A stretch of 64,000 bases of DNA from Scortum barcoo (GCA_023238725.1 CM041534.1:25480303-25544302), one strand, 5' to 3'; numbered from the stretch's first letter, positions 22,443 through 36,771 are shown. A program made the numbers and translations. Notes: generated by a model from the sequence alone, not told the origin.

Positions 22443-25424
22443 CTTCATTCATTTTGCTGGGACTTTGAGTTTCCTGTTTGATGTTCTCTGAACTTACATA
22501 AAAACAGGCAGTTTACTGAAATGTTCACGTGATTAAACATTATGGGTAAAAATATTTCTTTTTAATCACATTACTTTACTTTCATTACTTTTCCAAAAAC
22601 TAGTTATATTATTATTATTCTTATAATCTGCTTTTTTTTTACTTTATTTCCATATTAACATTTAATTCTACAAAAATTTAAACTCCCATAGTCCTCTCTC
22701 CAAAAAAACGGACTTTGCTTTATTTATTCCTTCCATAGAAATTAAACTATACGATGACTCATAAAAGGCAGACAGTCATCAGTCACATTTATCTAAAAAT
22801 AGTTTTTTTAGTATTTTTAAAATATTCTTTTCATTATAACTATACTGTCATATCACTCTCATAATAGACCTTAAATAGACTTTTTTTTTTCTCTGAAACT
22901 GGATGTAAACTGACCTCTGACAGATCAAATATTCATAATGAATAATAATTAACAATAATAATAATGTGTGGTGAAGCTTTTGGGACGAGCTCAGTGAATA
23001 AAAACAGGACAACAGTTCTCTGCTTTCTTTGTAAAATAATTCTCAATAAACTTAATTTATTCACAAACTGCTTTTCAAATTGCCATGTTGTTGTCATTGT
23101 TCTTTTTTTAATCACATACAATAAAAAACATTTCTAAAAGACAAGAGATGTCCGAGTCTCTCCACTAACTTTGTACACGGCCGCTCCTCCTCGTCAGCTT
23201 CTTTATTTTTTCATCTTCGTCACGCTCAGCCATCAGATTAGAAATATTAAGAAAAAACAGCAGAAAAGAAGAACAGAGGGACTAAAAACAGCTACAGCAC
23301 ACGTTTCCTTTTCTTCTCCGCTAGTTTAGTCTTTTCCTTTTTTTCTTTTTAACGTTCGATTTACAGAATAATAGAATAAATTCAGTTAAGGCTCATGTGG
23401 GAATCGACCGACGAAAACACACCGGCAAACCAGGAGTGTGTGTGTGTGTGTGTGTGTGTGTTAGAGTCACTGTGTACTTGTACAGCTATCTTTGTCAGGA
23501 CCATACTTTCAGACCTCAGTGAGGACATTTTGTTCGATCCTCAATTTGTGATGAATCTTCAAACAGGTGTTTGAGGATTTAGGTCAGAATCAGGTTTAGA
23601 TCAGAGGTCAGACATTTAGTTTTGATGGTCATAGGTGAATTAAGATTAAAGTCCTGTATATGTGTGTGTTACAGGGACAGTGTTTCTGGGCATGTTAGTT
23701 TTTTTAAATGTAATTTTACATTTTCAGATGTACATTTTGGTGAACTTGTGAACCCATTTTCTTGTCAGAATTTGTAGTCGACATGAAGCTAATAAGCTAG
23801 CTGAAAGCAAACGTCCCGCTAACGTCACAGGAGCAGTTTGACATTTTGGTGAATCTGGATCTCGGAGTGAAACCGAGGTTCTCACCTGGTGTTCACACCG
23901 GAGAAACCGCTCAGACCAGCTTCTGGTTTATTTGTTTAAGTGAAAGCAAACAGCTCTTATAAAATGAGTGAAATTAATCCAGCATTAATACAGAGTATTT
24001 TAGAGTTGATGTTATTTAGATGTAGCTGTTAGCGGTGCTGCATTTGAATCAGCAGTTTGCTGACATGCCTGTAGGTTTTTTTTTCTTCCACACAGGAAAC
24101 ACGTTATTATGGTTAAAACAATACTGAGTTGAGTTTTGTTCATTGTTGTGCGTCAGTCTTTATGGTACGCTAGGTTAGCATGACGTCCTGACTGCAGACT
24201 GACCTGAACATCTCAGGTAATGATGTGACTTTCTCAAAATGTCTAACTGTTCCTTGAGGAGGTGACTCGGGATGAGCAGTAGGATGTTTTCAGTTCAGAA
24301 ATACAGAAATGTCTTTCTCCAAAAATGTGACGGATGAAAACTGACATTAGGAAGAAAAAACAATCACACAAACTGAAACTGTGCTCACAAATCAAACACA
24401 CAAATGAGTTTTGAACCCTCCAGACCAACAGCTCAGTAGCACAAAAACAATCTCTTCTTTTACAAAGTGAACTCGCTGCCGTTTAAACAAAATATCTAAA
24501 AATTTAACAGTAAAGTTGCCACAGTCAAAACGCTGATTATCCATCACAGCCTTTATTTCTGGGTCGAACACGTTTGAACTCCCTTTGCAGTGCATTCAAG
24601 GACATTTGAACATCTGAGATCTGACGGTTGTCTGCTGAACTGACACGACATGTTAAACTTTCTTAAACATGATCTTATTTTATAATATTCCTGTTAATCG
24701 TTGATTGTCTGCTGAGTTTCAAAAATCGACTCTCAGACATTGAAATGTCCTTGAACAAAGTTTGTTTTCAGCTGTCCGATAATGTAAGTCGACCCAGAGT
24801 GACACCTGTGATGGATCATCTCACCTCTCTCAACGACCTAACGAAGGATTTGAAATGATCAGCAGGAATGTGAACGATGATTCTCAGTACAAAAGCTAAA
24901 ATATGTAAAACAAACCAGGTGGTCCTTTATGCAGTGGTGGAGCTCAGTGAAACGCTGGACAAGCTTCAGACACCATAAAGTTTGCAGTTTTTGTTATTTT
25001 TTGAGAGTTTCAAGTGAAAACTGGAGGAAAGAAAAATCACATCTTAACATGCAAGTGTTTTCAGTCCAATTTCCCAACAGTCATTAACACCTGGTGGCTA
25101 TGTGCATCCTCAGCATCAAGACTACATCCAGACTGAAGCGTGACTGAAACACTTCTGGAAATAACTTTTTATCTCCAAGCTCCATTCGAGACATTTGTCA
25201 GTGCACGTGCACAAGTCTGTAGAGAAAACTGTCGAGTAACGAAAGTTAGCATCTGATATGTGGCCAAAATCTTATTGATGAACTGCTGGATCATCTCATC
25301 TGCTCCACAACATTTATCCTCTCTGACTGCGACCACTCGATGAAAAACGTGTGTCATCACAACCCTCATACGCTGACTGAAATAACTCTAAAGCTAACGA
25401 ACCAACCTGAACCCTCAACTGGTC
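22443..25424. other. AT-rich intergenic stretch without a supported gene
   Basis: I see no exon-like or RNA-gene sequence here. A (GT)n tract lies at 23436-23461. AATAAA on the minus strand at 23202-23207 and 24552-24557 could be alternative polyadenylation sites for a long fam53c 3' UTR, but nothing proves this. Confidence 0.5.
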
Positions 25425-25430
25425 TTTATT
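25425..25430 (-). terminator. Candidate polyadenylation signal of fam53c
   Basis: This is the first AATAAA on the minus strand after the fam53c stop, about 1.5 kb downstream. The sequence between 25431 and 26965 shows no coding exon and would be 3' UTR. Confidence 0.3.
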
Positions 25431-26965
25431 TTTTAACAAAAAGAGGAAAAATCTTCAATTTCTGATCAATCAGCTCTCATCAGGTGACTATAAACTAGTT
25501 TGAATAAATTCTCCTCCAATAATGTTCAGATACGCTGCAGCACTTTGTTCTTACTTCACTGAAAAAACAACACTCGACACTTTCTGGGTGGAAACGTGAA
25601 AATAAAAACCTGCAGTCGATCAGAGAGGAAGATTCAGACCAACACGATTCAGTCTGGATTCAACCTGGACACGAGTCACATGACCACCAGGGGGGTTCAA
25701 GAACACACATACACGCACACGCTGCGCAAGCACACACACACACACACACACACACACAGTGAATGAGCAGGAGTTTAGTGTGTGACAGGAATGTGTGAAC
25801 ACTCAGGTGAACGACAGCATCAGCGGCTACCTGCCCTCAGTGAGGCCTGATGGGACGGCACCACAAAACAACAGCGAACCTGAACGCATCACTACGCTGA
25901 GGTCACATGACCGACACGTCCTGTGTGTTAAAACAGTCTGTGTTTCAGACTGTTATAAATAAAGCTGTGCTGATGAAAATCTGATTCTTAATAAATATCA
26001 GCACAATCAATGTTCATGTGTTGTACATTAATAAAGTTTTTCACGGTCCAAAACTAAAATGTTTTACTCAGATAACCCAAATCAACTTCTGAGACTGAAA
26101 ATTTCAAAATCTTTTCATCTTCACGACATTCACTGTGAAAACCTAAAAAACAGCCAGAGTGTTGAACCTGCTCAGACATCACAGCAGCGTTCTGCTTCAT
26201 GTTGGAGGTTTGTGAAATAAAAACAGCTATTTAAAGTGATTAAAACCACGGAGGTGCCTGACTAACTGAACTAATGTCTGCTGTGAGTGAGCTGCTGTGA
26301 TCTGGGCTCTGTGTGGCAGCGTGGTGACAAGGTTTCAGGTTGGCGTTGCAGTGCGGCGGCGGCCTCGTCAGACTGTAGTGTGTTACAGAGACTCGGCAGC
26401 TGTGTGTTGGAAGACACCTGGACGCCAAGAAGCACCTGGACAATCTGAGTCCAGCCACAGAAAAAAGGAAATTCTGCATCTAGGCTTCAGAAACCTGAAC
26501 AATGGCTTGTTGGTGTGTTAGCTTGAAGCTAGCAGGTTCAAACTGGGAGTGCTGATGATGCAAATGTGGAGCTTTTAAAAAAGGTAACTGGAGGTCAGAT
26601 GCAGGACAAACTGCTGACTAGGACTCAGAGTGTGGAGGTTTCCTCTCATCACGGGCGACCAGAGTTACTCTCTAAGAGATCCTCGCTTCAAAAACTTTCC
26701 AACAGCAGAAATGTTAAAAAGCAGCCAGGAGGATTCCAAGTGAAGCCGCAGCACCGAGTCTTTAATGGTGGCAGTCACATCATCACTGTCGTCGTCAATC
26801 AGCTTCATTTACCCCTCATCCAATGAGAGAAGGTGTTCCTGAGAGCCTTGCTGATTGGTGGCAAGGAGTGTTGAGACGATGGCGGTCCACAAAGGGGGGG
26901 GGGTCAATTCAAAATAAAACTACATTAAAAAACTGAAACAGAACAGCCTTCCATTTACAAACGTG

Positions 26966-29690
26966 TCAGTTTTCTTCTATTAAGTTCAAGTCCAGTTCTG
27001 TACAATCCCTCTCGAATACCGCCTGCTGCGCTGCCTCGCGCTCGTCGGCCTCCTCCTCCCCGTCCTCGTCGTCGTCATCGTCCTCACGACACTCCTCGTC
27101 GCTCTCGCTCAGCGGGCCGATGCTGGTCCTGCCCAGGCACTCGGCCGGCGAGCACGAGCCCCGGAAGTCGCCCATGAAGGCCTCCATGCCCATGCAGACG
27201 TCACCGCCACAGGTCAGCCTGCCGCCGCAGCGTTCCAAACACTGAGGGTCGATGCTGCGGGTCTGCAGGAAGACAGGAGGAAGGGCAAGAAAAAAACATC
27301 TGAAACTCTGACTGACGACTACAGTTTGATCAACAGTTGTTGCGCCACCAGATGTCAGCGCAGAAATATGATCAGTGTTCACCCGCGTCACACATCAGCA
27401 TTTTTAAAAATCTGGTTTGTTTCTGAGTTTGTTAAAAACACGTTGAGTTTTTAATCTTAGACTTTAACACCGCCTCGAATCAAACTGAAAACTGAGTCCA
27501 CAGCAGAGTTACTCGGTGTCGCCTGGTTTCAGGACTTCACTGCAGTATACAACAATAACTGTTGCAGAACAGTGCTGTTGCCATGGTTACCTGCAGTTTA
27601 ACACAGCTGATTTAGAGCAGCAATAAAACTGTTGGTCTGCGATTAAAGTCTCCACAATCTGATTTTAACAAACAACTGACAGCCAATCAGAGATGAACAC
27701 GCTGAAGTCAAGAATGTTTGCTTGATAAACTCCTTTGATAAAAACTCTGATTGAAGGTGTTGGTGAACTTCCTGCAGTACCTGAGTCATCTTGGTGAAGT
27801 CGAGGACAGGTCGGGCGCAGGGCCGGTCGGGGTCGCGGCGTCTCTTCAGACCAGGTTTGAGCAGCAGCAGGTCACACGGCTGCGAGTGGCAGCGCGGCAG
27901 CTGCGGTGGCAGACTGCGTCGCAGAGACGACGGCGTGCTGCAGGCCGAGGAGGGCGAGGCGGGCACCGGGCCCCCCCGAGCCGCCCCGGCCACAGCGGAG
28001 CAGCCCGGTGGAGGCGGCGCCGCTTGGCTCGGCACGGGAGGCGGAGGCAGGAAGGTGGAGGCCGCCGAGTCTCTGATGAGCACGGGGGAGAGGGAGAAAC
28101 GCCTCTGAGGAGGGGGAGGCGGGTGGAGGGGGGAGGGCGAGGAGGAGCAGGAGGAGGGAGAGGGGAAGAAGCAGCAGCAGGCTCCGCCCGCCGCCGCCTC
28201 GCTGGGGTCCCAGGGGAAGCTCCAGGGCAGCGGGGAGTCCGGAGACAGCGCCAGGCTGAAGAAGGTGGGGCTGGATGAGGAGTGCAGCGACGAGTTGAGA
28301 GAGGAGCTGGGAGCGCGGAGGGGACAGGCTCCTCCCCCCCCCGCCACACCTGCCCCTATACCCCCCGCCTGCAACCCCGCCCCACCACCTGTGAATCCTC
28401 CCCCAGCTCCCCCGTGGCACTGCTGCCGGCTGACGGGAGTCCACACCCGTGAGGCACTCGGCCGCCAGGTGTAGCGGCAGCGCGACAGATCTTCGGGCAC
28501 CGACAGCGAACGGCAATGCCGTTTGGGGGGCGGAGGAGGAGGAGGGGGGGGCCCGGGGCCGGGAGGGGCCGCAGGAACTCCGGGGAGGGACAGCTCGGAC
28601 GCTGAGGTGCTGGGCGCCAGGGGCCGGTGCTGCTGTGGCTGAGAGGGGGCGCCGTCCAGGGGGTCGCCCCCCTCCTGAAGGTGAGCATCTGGGGGCACCA
28701 GGGGCACTGGGCCGGGGGGGAAACTAGAGCTCAGCAACCCCCCCTGCAGGCCGGACTTGGAGGGAGGGCAGAGCTGCCAGTAACTGCTCTCTGAGGACAC
28801 ACACACACACACAATGTGATCACACTCTACGCTGATGACCTGTTACCGTTTGTTTCAGATCCAACTGTGAAGGATTCAGGGGAATATAAACATCAATATC
28901 AATATTATATCAGTGTATAATCAGCTCAAAGTGAACTGCTGTGTTTTCGTTCGCTGAGTCCTTTATATCGACAGAGGGAGTGTGTCTGTCCTCTCTGGGC
29001 TACTGTAGGAAAACTGCTCGTAGAGAACACCTTTTTAATCTCAAAGTTGCAGCCATTTAAAAAGTTTTATTCATTTAGGTAATCGTTCTGTTTGAAATTA
29101 ATTTATGTATTATTGATTTATTTAGGATGAAATCTGAAATACTCACCAGGCATCAAGCCATCTGGGGGCCAGCACTCTGCGAGGGTTTTCGGGTCCAGCA
29201 GGGACTGAGAGACAAAAGATGACTGAGAACAGTCCAACAACACATTCAATACTAATACTGTAGTATAATTATTATGTAATCAGTCATTTATCTATTATAA
29301 TGTTATGTAATGTAATGTAATAATCTTTTATCTTTTCCAAAAATCTAATCATGATTATGAAACATTATGGATTTAAATAAAGGAGGCTAACAAACCCACA
29401 GTAATCAGGCTGATTAAAGGCTGGCTACTTCAAAATAAAACCCTAAATCTGTTCTTTGTTAGGACGCAGTTTACCCCCACTGACATGATGTATTCATTTT
29501 ATTCCAACAACAATCACATTTTTCATTCACTTTCTTAATTTTGCCATGATGTATTCAGACCCGAGGCTTCAAGTGAGGCTGTGTGTGAAGGTACAGGTGA
29601 GGCTCACCAGGTAGAAGTCCCCCGGCTGAGCAGGGTCGCCTTCCAGAGTCCGCTTCCTCAGCCTCTCCACCAGCAGTGTGACCACAGCAT
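26966..29690 (-). CDS. fam53c: FAM53C protein
   Basis: The four coding exons are 29690-29608, 29204-29147, 28790-27781 and 27262-26966, all with GT donors and AG acceptors apart from exon 1, whose acceptor is not evident. FAM53 proteins are nuclear, Ser/Pro-rich scaffolds bound by 14-3-3 proteins; FAM53C has been linked to DYRK1A kinase. Family marks seen: VTLLVERLRKRTLE near the N-terminus, the signature KRHCRSLSVPEDLSR, then WRPSASRVWTPV, FFSLALSPDSPLPW, RRFSLSPV, SQPCDLLLLKPGLKRRR (basic, NLS-like), LDFTKMTQ, an acidic stretch SESDEECREDDDDDEDGEEE, and the invariant terminus DLNLIEEN. Exons 2-4 form one open frame of 454 residues. Exon 1 is odd: the only ATG (29688-29690) has a perfect GCCACC context but is out of frame with VTLLVERL by 2 nt. 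Five extra bases (CTGTG) between ATG and GTCACA would explain this. The start is therefore unresolved. Confidence 0.88.
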
Positions 29691-29880
29691 GGTGGCAGAG
29701 GATGAGGGGGAAGACGGGGGAGGAAGGTGGGGAGGAGACGGGGAGAGGAGGAGGGGAGAGAACAGGGGGAGGGAGGAGGAAGAGAGGAGGAGGGGAGAGC
29801 CACGCCCTGTCTGTGTGTCCGTCCCGTCCGGTCCACGTCACAGGAGGGGGGGGCTGAAGGCTGAGACTCCTCCTCCTTAC

Positions 29881-29953
29881 CACCTCAGGGCCAGGTAGCC
29901 CCGCCCACTTTCACAAGGACATCATCAGTCAGCTGTTGCCCCCGGCAACACTC
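29881..29953 (-). other. Probable non-coding 5' exon of fam53c
   Basis: The minus strand shows a pyrimidine tract ending TTCTTCCTAG, a 73-nt segment, then GTG|GTAAGG. It contains no long frame. It lies just upstream of the first coding exon and is probably spliced into the 5' UTR. Confidence 0.45.
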
Positions 29954-31929
29954 CTAGGAAGAACAGAGGCACTTTCAATAGTTTCAATCATTCATCGATC
30001 ACAAACACTGATTAACTTCAGTGTCTCGCATTTTTCTGTCACATGATAAACTGATTACCTGATAAAAATTCACATTACTAAACTTTCACAGTGTAAATGA
30101 TGTCAGTCTGTCACATCATCAGGTGTGTCCAGGTGTGCACATTCATGCTGATCAATGTGTAAATAAGGTCAGGTGCTTCAGTCAGCCCTGAATGAGTTCA
30201 GGGGGTCGGAGGTCTCACGTCGACCCCCCAGCAGGCTGGATCAGGTGAGTCTGCTTCCTGTTCTCAGCAGGTTCAACAGGTTTGCGTGTTCGCTCTCGGT
30301 CAGCTGACTTCCTGCTTCACTAACGAGGCGTACGTTTTTTTTTTTTGGATGTTGTGGTGGAAAGTCTTTGTTTTCCAGAGCCATGTGCCAATGAGCTGCC
30401 CTGTGATCAGCTGACGAGACGTTTGCATTAACGAGCAAAATTAAAAAGGACCCAACATTTTCTAGAGTGAGTACAATAAAAATCAAAATATGATGAACCT
30501 GGTGAGAAAGTGAGACCACAGCAAGCGAACAGAGAATATTTCAGTGTTTCTCTGCTGGAAAACAAAGTCATTCAGGAATAAGCAGCATGTGACGGCACGA
30601 CAGCCGGCGTTTAAATATTTGAAATAAAAAGGGGAATATATCACTTTGTTTGAGCTGAAACGATCGGTGGATTCATCGATCGACGGACACTTTATCAGAA
30701 ACTATTCTGATCACTAAATAATAAATCGTTTCTCAACGATAAAAAAAACTGAGTTCAGGACAAAACAAATGTGAAGACGTCCTTTGTGGAAACTGTTGTG
30801 AAGCTTTACAGACAAAATAATGAGAATATTGGAAGTTTATGTTGAGAAGACTCTTCTGATCCCTGCTACAACTGATTAATTATTACTGTTGATTATTAAT
30901 CAAGCTAATGATCATCTTGACTGATTCTATAAATTATCTTAATACTGTGACAGGTGCCTTCAGATGAACCAACACTCCTAGTTTAAAATGACACGAAACA
31001 ACAGATCATCAATACAAGATCAATATAAGATAATCAGTACCACCCAGTGCAGGGACAGCATGTTGTTATGAACACACCTGAACCTGATCAGGTTAATCTG
31101 GGTTTATTCATGAATAACACATTTATACATTTCCATGAGTGGTGAATGAAACTGAGGATTTAGTCTGAACCTCAAACTTTAACCTGCTGATCATTATTAT
31201 TGATTAGTCTAATTTTCTCCATTAATCATTTGATAACTGTTAAATGTCAAGCAGTCGACTGTCCTGAGCGATAAAAAGATGTTTTAAACTCAAACAGAAA
31301 CAGCAGATCTTCACGTCCAAATTACTTTTTGATCTTTTTACTATTTTAACACGACAAACCTGAAACCATCAATCAATTATTAAAAGTCAACTATCGATCT
31401 AATAAACACACTAATCAGTCTCAATGTTTAATCTGATTATAAACCCCATCGGTTTCTATACAACAGACTGATGTGGACTCTACTGATCTGTAGTGGTCTG
31501 TGGGGGTCTCTGGGGCCTGGTGATAAACCTGTGTTTCCAGGTGTTGCTGGTCTCTGCTGGTCCTGAATGAAGCACCTGGTGTGTTGTGGTTCAACATGGG
31601 TTCGGTGTCCGGACTGAGGCCGCCGGGCAGCTCCGGCTGCAGCTAGCTCGCGGCTAACAGATGCCATTGTTTCCTATGAGGGATGCTAACACACATGTAA
31701 CGGGTCCCAGGTGTTGCAGCAGACTCGGTGTGTGAATGTTTGACACTCAGCAGGAAATCACATAAATCAGGTGTGTCGGTGAGACAGCCGGTGACATCAC
31801 CGAGCTGCAGCCCCGCATCACCTGCACAGGTACAAAGAAACCATCATCTGTTTTAACGCTCAAGGTCGGCACAATAAATTCAGCCATTTTGCTCGCTGGA
31901 ACAAAACGTGTGACTGCAGCCTGCCCCCC

Positions 31930-32810
31930 TTTACACACAGCCCCACACAGCCCGGGGCCCCGGCCGGGCTGCTCCGCGGCTCTGCGGGGCTAACAGGGAG
32001 CTACAGCGGCCGCCCGGCTGCTCCCAGGCCGGGCAGCAGCGCGCTAACGGCGGCTAGCTGACCCGCCGCCCCGCGCTAGCATCAAGCTGCTAAATGTTAG
32101 CAGCGGTAGCCGCGTTAGCAGCGGCAGCCGCGGTAACAAACAAACCGAATATCAGACGCGATGTTCGGGTCTGCCCTGCTCCCTCCAGCCTGCTGCTCAC
32201 TGGGCTTATTCACACAGAAACACGGCCGCTTCACAGGCCCGCTCACAGCCAGAACCGGAGCCGCTTAGCGGGGATAGTACCGGTGATGCTGACGCCGTCT
32301 GGCCGGCCTGTGAGCTCTCTGAGCGGCGTGACAGGCGGAAAACACGGCGGGACAGAGCCGCTCGCTGCCGCAGACACGGACCCTGCAGACAGGCGGACAC
32401 CCACCCAAACCCCGCCGGCAGCCTTACCTTGTTGGTGGGAGCTCCGGGTGAAGCGGTGAGGCGGCTCCGGGGCTGCAGCGGTCGGTGTTGGTGTATTGAC
32501 CCAGTATTATGAAGGGATGCGCCGCGCCGCGCCGCGCCGCGCCGCACCGAGCCGCCCGCAGTGAATAAGGCTGGCAGCGCGGACCGTCCTGGAGTCCCGA
32601 TCAATGATCGATATCCTGTAATGATTAAAACATCATAATAGAGACGGAGCGCGCACGCGACCGCGAGCGGCAGGCTTGATAAATAAGATGTGAGGAGGAG
32701 GAGGAGCGGCGCTTCATCACCACCTTTACAGGCTCTTTAATTTGAGACCGCGCACTGCGCCGCTACACACAGCGGAGCGGAGGCCGCACGGCATGCTGGG
32801 AGCTGTAGTT
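31930..32810. promoter_or_regulatory. CpG-island-like promoter with first non-coding exon of fam53c
   Basis: This block is dense in CpG and GC compared with the AT-rich flanks. On the minus strand an exon ends CCACCAACAAG|GTAAGG with its last base at 32428 and extends upstream to roughly 32600, through a GGCGC-rich run at 32518-32550. That places a probable fam53c transcription start near 32.5-32.6 kb, with the 29.95-32.43 kb interval as intron 1. The exact start site cannot be seen. The stretch from 32811 to 33422 holds nothing recognisable. Confidence 0.6.
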
Positions 32811-33422
32811 CAACGGCTAGAGCTTGTTTACAGCAGTGGACTGTCTGTGTGTGTGTGTGTCAGATATTTTATCAGTCAATTAAATAATAATAAACTCTCC
32901 TGATGATGAAGTGATTTTTCCTGTCAAATCATTTGATCAGATGTTTCAGGTTTTCTTCTTCTCTGAATAATGTGAATGATTGTAATGTGTGTGAATAATG
33001 TGAATGTGAAGGTGTCACTTTGGGCTCTGGGTCATTGTGACGGCATTTCTCACTATTTTCACTCTTTTTACAAAGCAAACAATCAATAAATGGATCAATG
33101 GAGAAAAGAATCAGCAGATTGATCCAGAATGAAAAGAATCATTAGCTGCAGTCCCAAAATACAAACTAGTTGAAAATGATCCACCTCAACCAACTCCAAC
33201 AGTAAAATCCTGCTTTTACATTAATGAGGAGGAAGAATCATCTAAAGAGAGAACAGACAACAGACACAGGGGACACTTTACTGACACAGGACTTTACCTC
33301 CACTTTACTGATTAATGTTACTGCAGTCAAAGTTTACATTCAGTATATCTGCAGTGTGGTATCAGTACTTGCATGTTTGTGTGCAGAAGAAGAAAACAGC
33401 TGAGCGTGTGAAGTTATAACAC

Positions 33423-33440
33423 TTTATTTACATCTTTATT
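33423..33440 (-). terminator. Polyadenylation signals of slbp2
   Basis: Two minus-strand AATAAA hexamers (33435-33440 and 33423-33428) lie about 1.1 kb beyond the slbp2 stop codon. The interval 33441-34540 is then the 3' UTR. It contains no conserved coding sequence. Confidence 0.55.
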
Positions 33441-34540
33441 AATCACATCTTTCAGCTTTGCTCTCGATATTCAAGCAGCACAAAAACTTGAGAAACAAAG
33501 GAATAAAAGAAAACTTGCAACACAAAGTGACAGCTTTCCCTCCTCCAGTAATCAAGCTTTGTTTTTGAGAAAAAACACGGAGGTACAGAAGAGGAGCAGA
33601 GTCTGATCCAGACAGACGGACAGAGCATGAAGGTGACGTGGACAAAGACGACGGCCTGCAGGGAGGCCGCAGAGTGAGCGAAGGATCAACACACACATAA
33701 GTGACTTCAAGCTTTCCAGTGCAGGCTCAGAGGAAACAGACGCAGGTGAGACGTGCTCAGACGCAGGAACAGAAACTAAGTGCAAACTAAACAACATGCT
33801 CGGCTGTCCACCCCACGACACGTTCAAGAGCCGCTGGGACATCAACACTTTAGGGCTGGGGGAGGGCGTCTCCTCTCAGTTCTCTTCAGGTCGCACCCCC
33901 CCACCTCTGAAGGGAGATCGTGGAGGGGTGGGTGTCACTCGGATCAAGGACCAATCACATCCCCGCTGTCAATAACTTTCTTAAAAAGACAAATTTACTG
34001 CAGACCACTCAGACTTTACTCTCACACGTTCAGATTATTCAAGGTCCAGATAACATCACAGCGAGTTTCCTCAGTGATGAAGATGAAGATGCTGACAGAC
34101 GACTGAACCTGGCTGGTTTCAGACCGGAGGGATGATCAATACGGGGTCCACAACAGCTGGTCAGAAAAAACAGGAACCTGCTGGTCATCAGAGGCGAACT
34201 CTACGAGAACAGACAGATCAAGTGTGACAAGGTCAAATAAGAAACAGAAGAAACACGATTAAAACACGTTAGAACAGTCTGAAGGTGAATCCAGATCTGA
34301 TCAGTTTACTGGTAATCTATAAGGCAACGTCAACAAAAAGCCAAATGATCAATATTACTTTTCACTTGCATTTTTGTTTATTTTCAGAGGGAACCCTCCC
34401 TCTAAACCTCCAAACGGGTCACATCAGAGTAACTCAGAATCATTTAGGTTTTTTTCTGCAAACTCCCACAGCGAGGTTATTTCCTGAGATTCTGCTGTGT
34501 GAACGCTGAGCTGCAGTTTGGTTCAATCTGCTGCGACTGC

Positions 34541-36721
34541 TCAGGCACCGGCCTCACCTGCGGCCTCATCTGCGGCCTCACCTGCAGCCTCATCAGCCTC
34601 CAGCAGGATACGGAGCCAGTCGGTGATGCTGTCGTCGGTGGTCAGCTGACTCCTGAAGGAGCAGCTCAGGCCGGGAGGAGAGCGCAGAGGCCGGCTGCTC
34701 TCAGCGTCCTGACAGGGATAAATCAAACTAATAAAGTTTCCTCAATGGTCTTAATGTAAACACACCGTCCTGCTGCCCCACATCCTCAGCAGAAATGTGG
34801 ATTCATCTGCCGCTGAAAATAGTCCCAACAAGAGTCTGAACAATAATAATTAAATGACCAGAGCAGACTTTAAGTACAATCAGGCTTCATGATGTCAGTT
34901 CTGTGTGAACGTAAAGGATCAATAACTCGTCTCAGTCCAACTCAGCGGGACCGGACTGATCTGTACCGGGGTCAGCGGGCTGCTCCAGGCTCCGGGACGC
35001 TCCAGAGACGTTACGGCCGACAGAGGAGACACAGAGGAGGCTTTAGAGGCTGCTGGAGTCTCCTTCTCTCTCTGCTCATCTCCTCCGTCCTCACACAGGT
35101 CAGAGGTCATCTTCGCCAGCTGGCTCTGCCTGAAAACAAGCAGGAGACAAATTTATTAACTTTTGATGTTATTACACTCAAGAGTGAAAATTCAGTTTCA
35201 GATTTCTGGCAGACTAGTGAAGATTTTCAGTATTTTTATTTGGCAAACTGAGGCGGAGCTGCAGCCAACCATCATTCTTATTGATCTCTCTCACTTCGAG
35301 CATTCACTCTCTTCCACCTACAGCTGCTCCACGGGGTCCGCTGTGTCGGCAGCGTCCGGCTGGCCGTCGGCCGGAGGGTCCCACAGGTGCAGCGCCCGCC
35401 TCCACAGACGCACCTGCATGTCCCAGGAGCGCCGGCTGTACTTCCTGTACTTGTTGGGCGTGGACGGGTGGAGCTTAGGATCCCTCAGGTGTCTGAGGAC
35501 GAGGAGGGAGAGTTTAAAGAGCTGATCGCCAGTAAAGAGCTGGACAGTTACTCAGATTATCACATCAGTGTCAGTTTGGGTTTGTCTGATGGAGGTGCTG
35601 ATTTAACAGAAACATCAGAACAAACATGACGACAGAAACATTAAAGTCAGAATCAAAGATGTTCATTTAGTCGTTTTTCGAGTTTTTGGAGCTCGCTTCA
35701 GTTTCGATCTTTTGAGTCGTGAGTAAAAGTTACTGTGTCCGAACAAACAAACAGTCACTCACTCAGTTCAAAGTCTCCACAGACAGACGCTGTAGACTTT
35801 CAGTGTCGAGTCGACTCATTCTGACAGAGACCGAACAAACATTTATTATGATGAACACCTTCTAACTTTAAAGCCATCAGGACCAGTCAAAGCTCGGACG
35901 GTCTGTGCTGAGGTCAGTGAAGCGGCTGTTAGCAGCTCCTGGATCAGATTCAGATGGGAGCTTTCTCACTTTGGGACTTGCTGCAGGTAGTTCTGGTAGC
36001 CGCTGGTGTTTTTTCCGTATTGGATCTGTTTCTGCCGCCTCTTCAGAACCGCAGCGTTGGTCTCAGTGTTGGCTGGGTCGGGCAGGCGGGGGTAACAACG
36101 ACCGAGGGGAGGCCTGCGGGGACACAGAGGTCAACACAGAGGTCAGGGAGCAGACTGGGAGTTGACCGTTCTGAAGCAATGTTTCTTTATGAGTGGCTTT
36201 GTGATTGATTAATTTATTGATAATTGATGATTCCTCATGCACAGAATGCATCAGGACTTATAATTGATAAACATTTCACATCACAGCCACATTTGAGATC
36301 TGGTCCTGCCCAAAGTCCACAAGATGTCTCTGCTGTGCTCAGCATATTCTCGTTCTTGATTATTGATTGATTTTTTTAATGATCAATTCATCTACTAATT
36401 AAAGTGCCAGAAACTGAGTTCATTTGTTGTCCTGGTGGTTACAGTCACTTATTAAAATCAATGATTATGATATTTGCTGCCATTTCTTCAGAGTCAACTG
36501 ACCTCTTACTGTCCAGATCGTCCGTCCCCACGGCCACACTGCTGGTGGACACTTTGAGGATACAACGCTCCAAGATGGACGGCCTGAGGACAGACAGACA
36601 GACACAGAGAGAGAGAAAATTTTCATCATCCAAATTCAGCTTTAAGTTCATTGTGATATTTGGTTTAATGGACGCTGCAGTATGTGCACAAAATAAAATG
36701 TTCTTTACCTTTAAATCATAT

Positions 36722-36771
<50 letters not shown>

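Noticed and set aside
27751..28727. Plus-strand open frames of 92-175 codons over fam53c exon 3
   Set aside because: They are antisense shadows of a GC-rich exon; the minus-strand frame carries all FAM53 signatures.
32206..32604. 132-codon minus-strand frame in the CpG-rich block
   Set aside because: GC-rich promoter DNA gives long frames by chance. A better reading is a non-coding exon ending at the GTAAGG donor.
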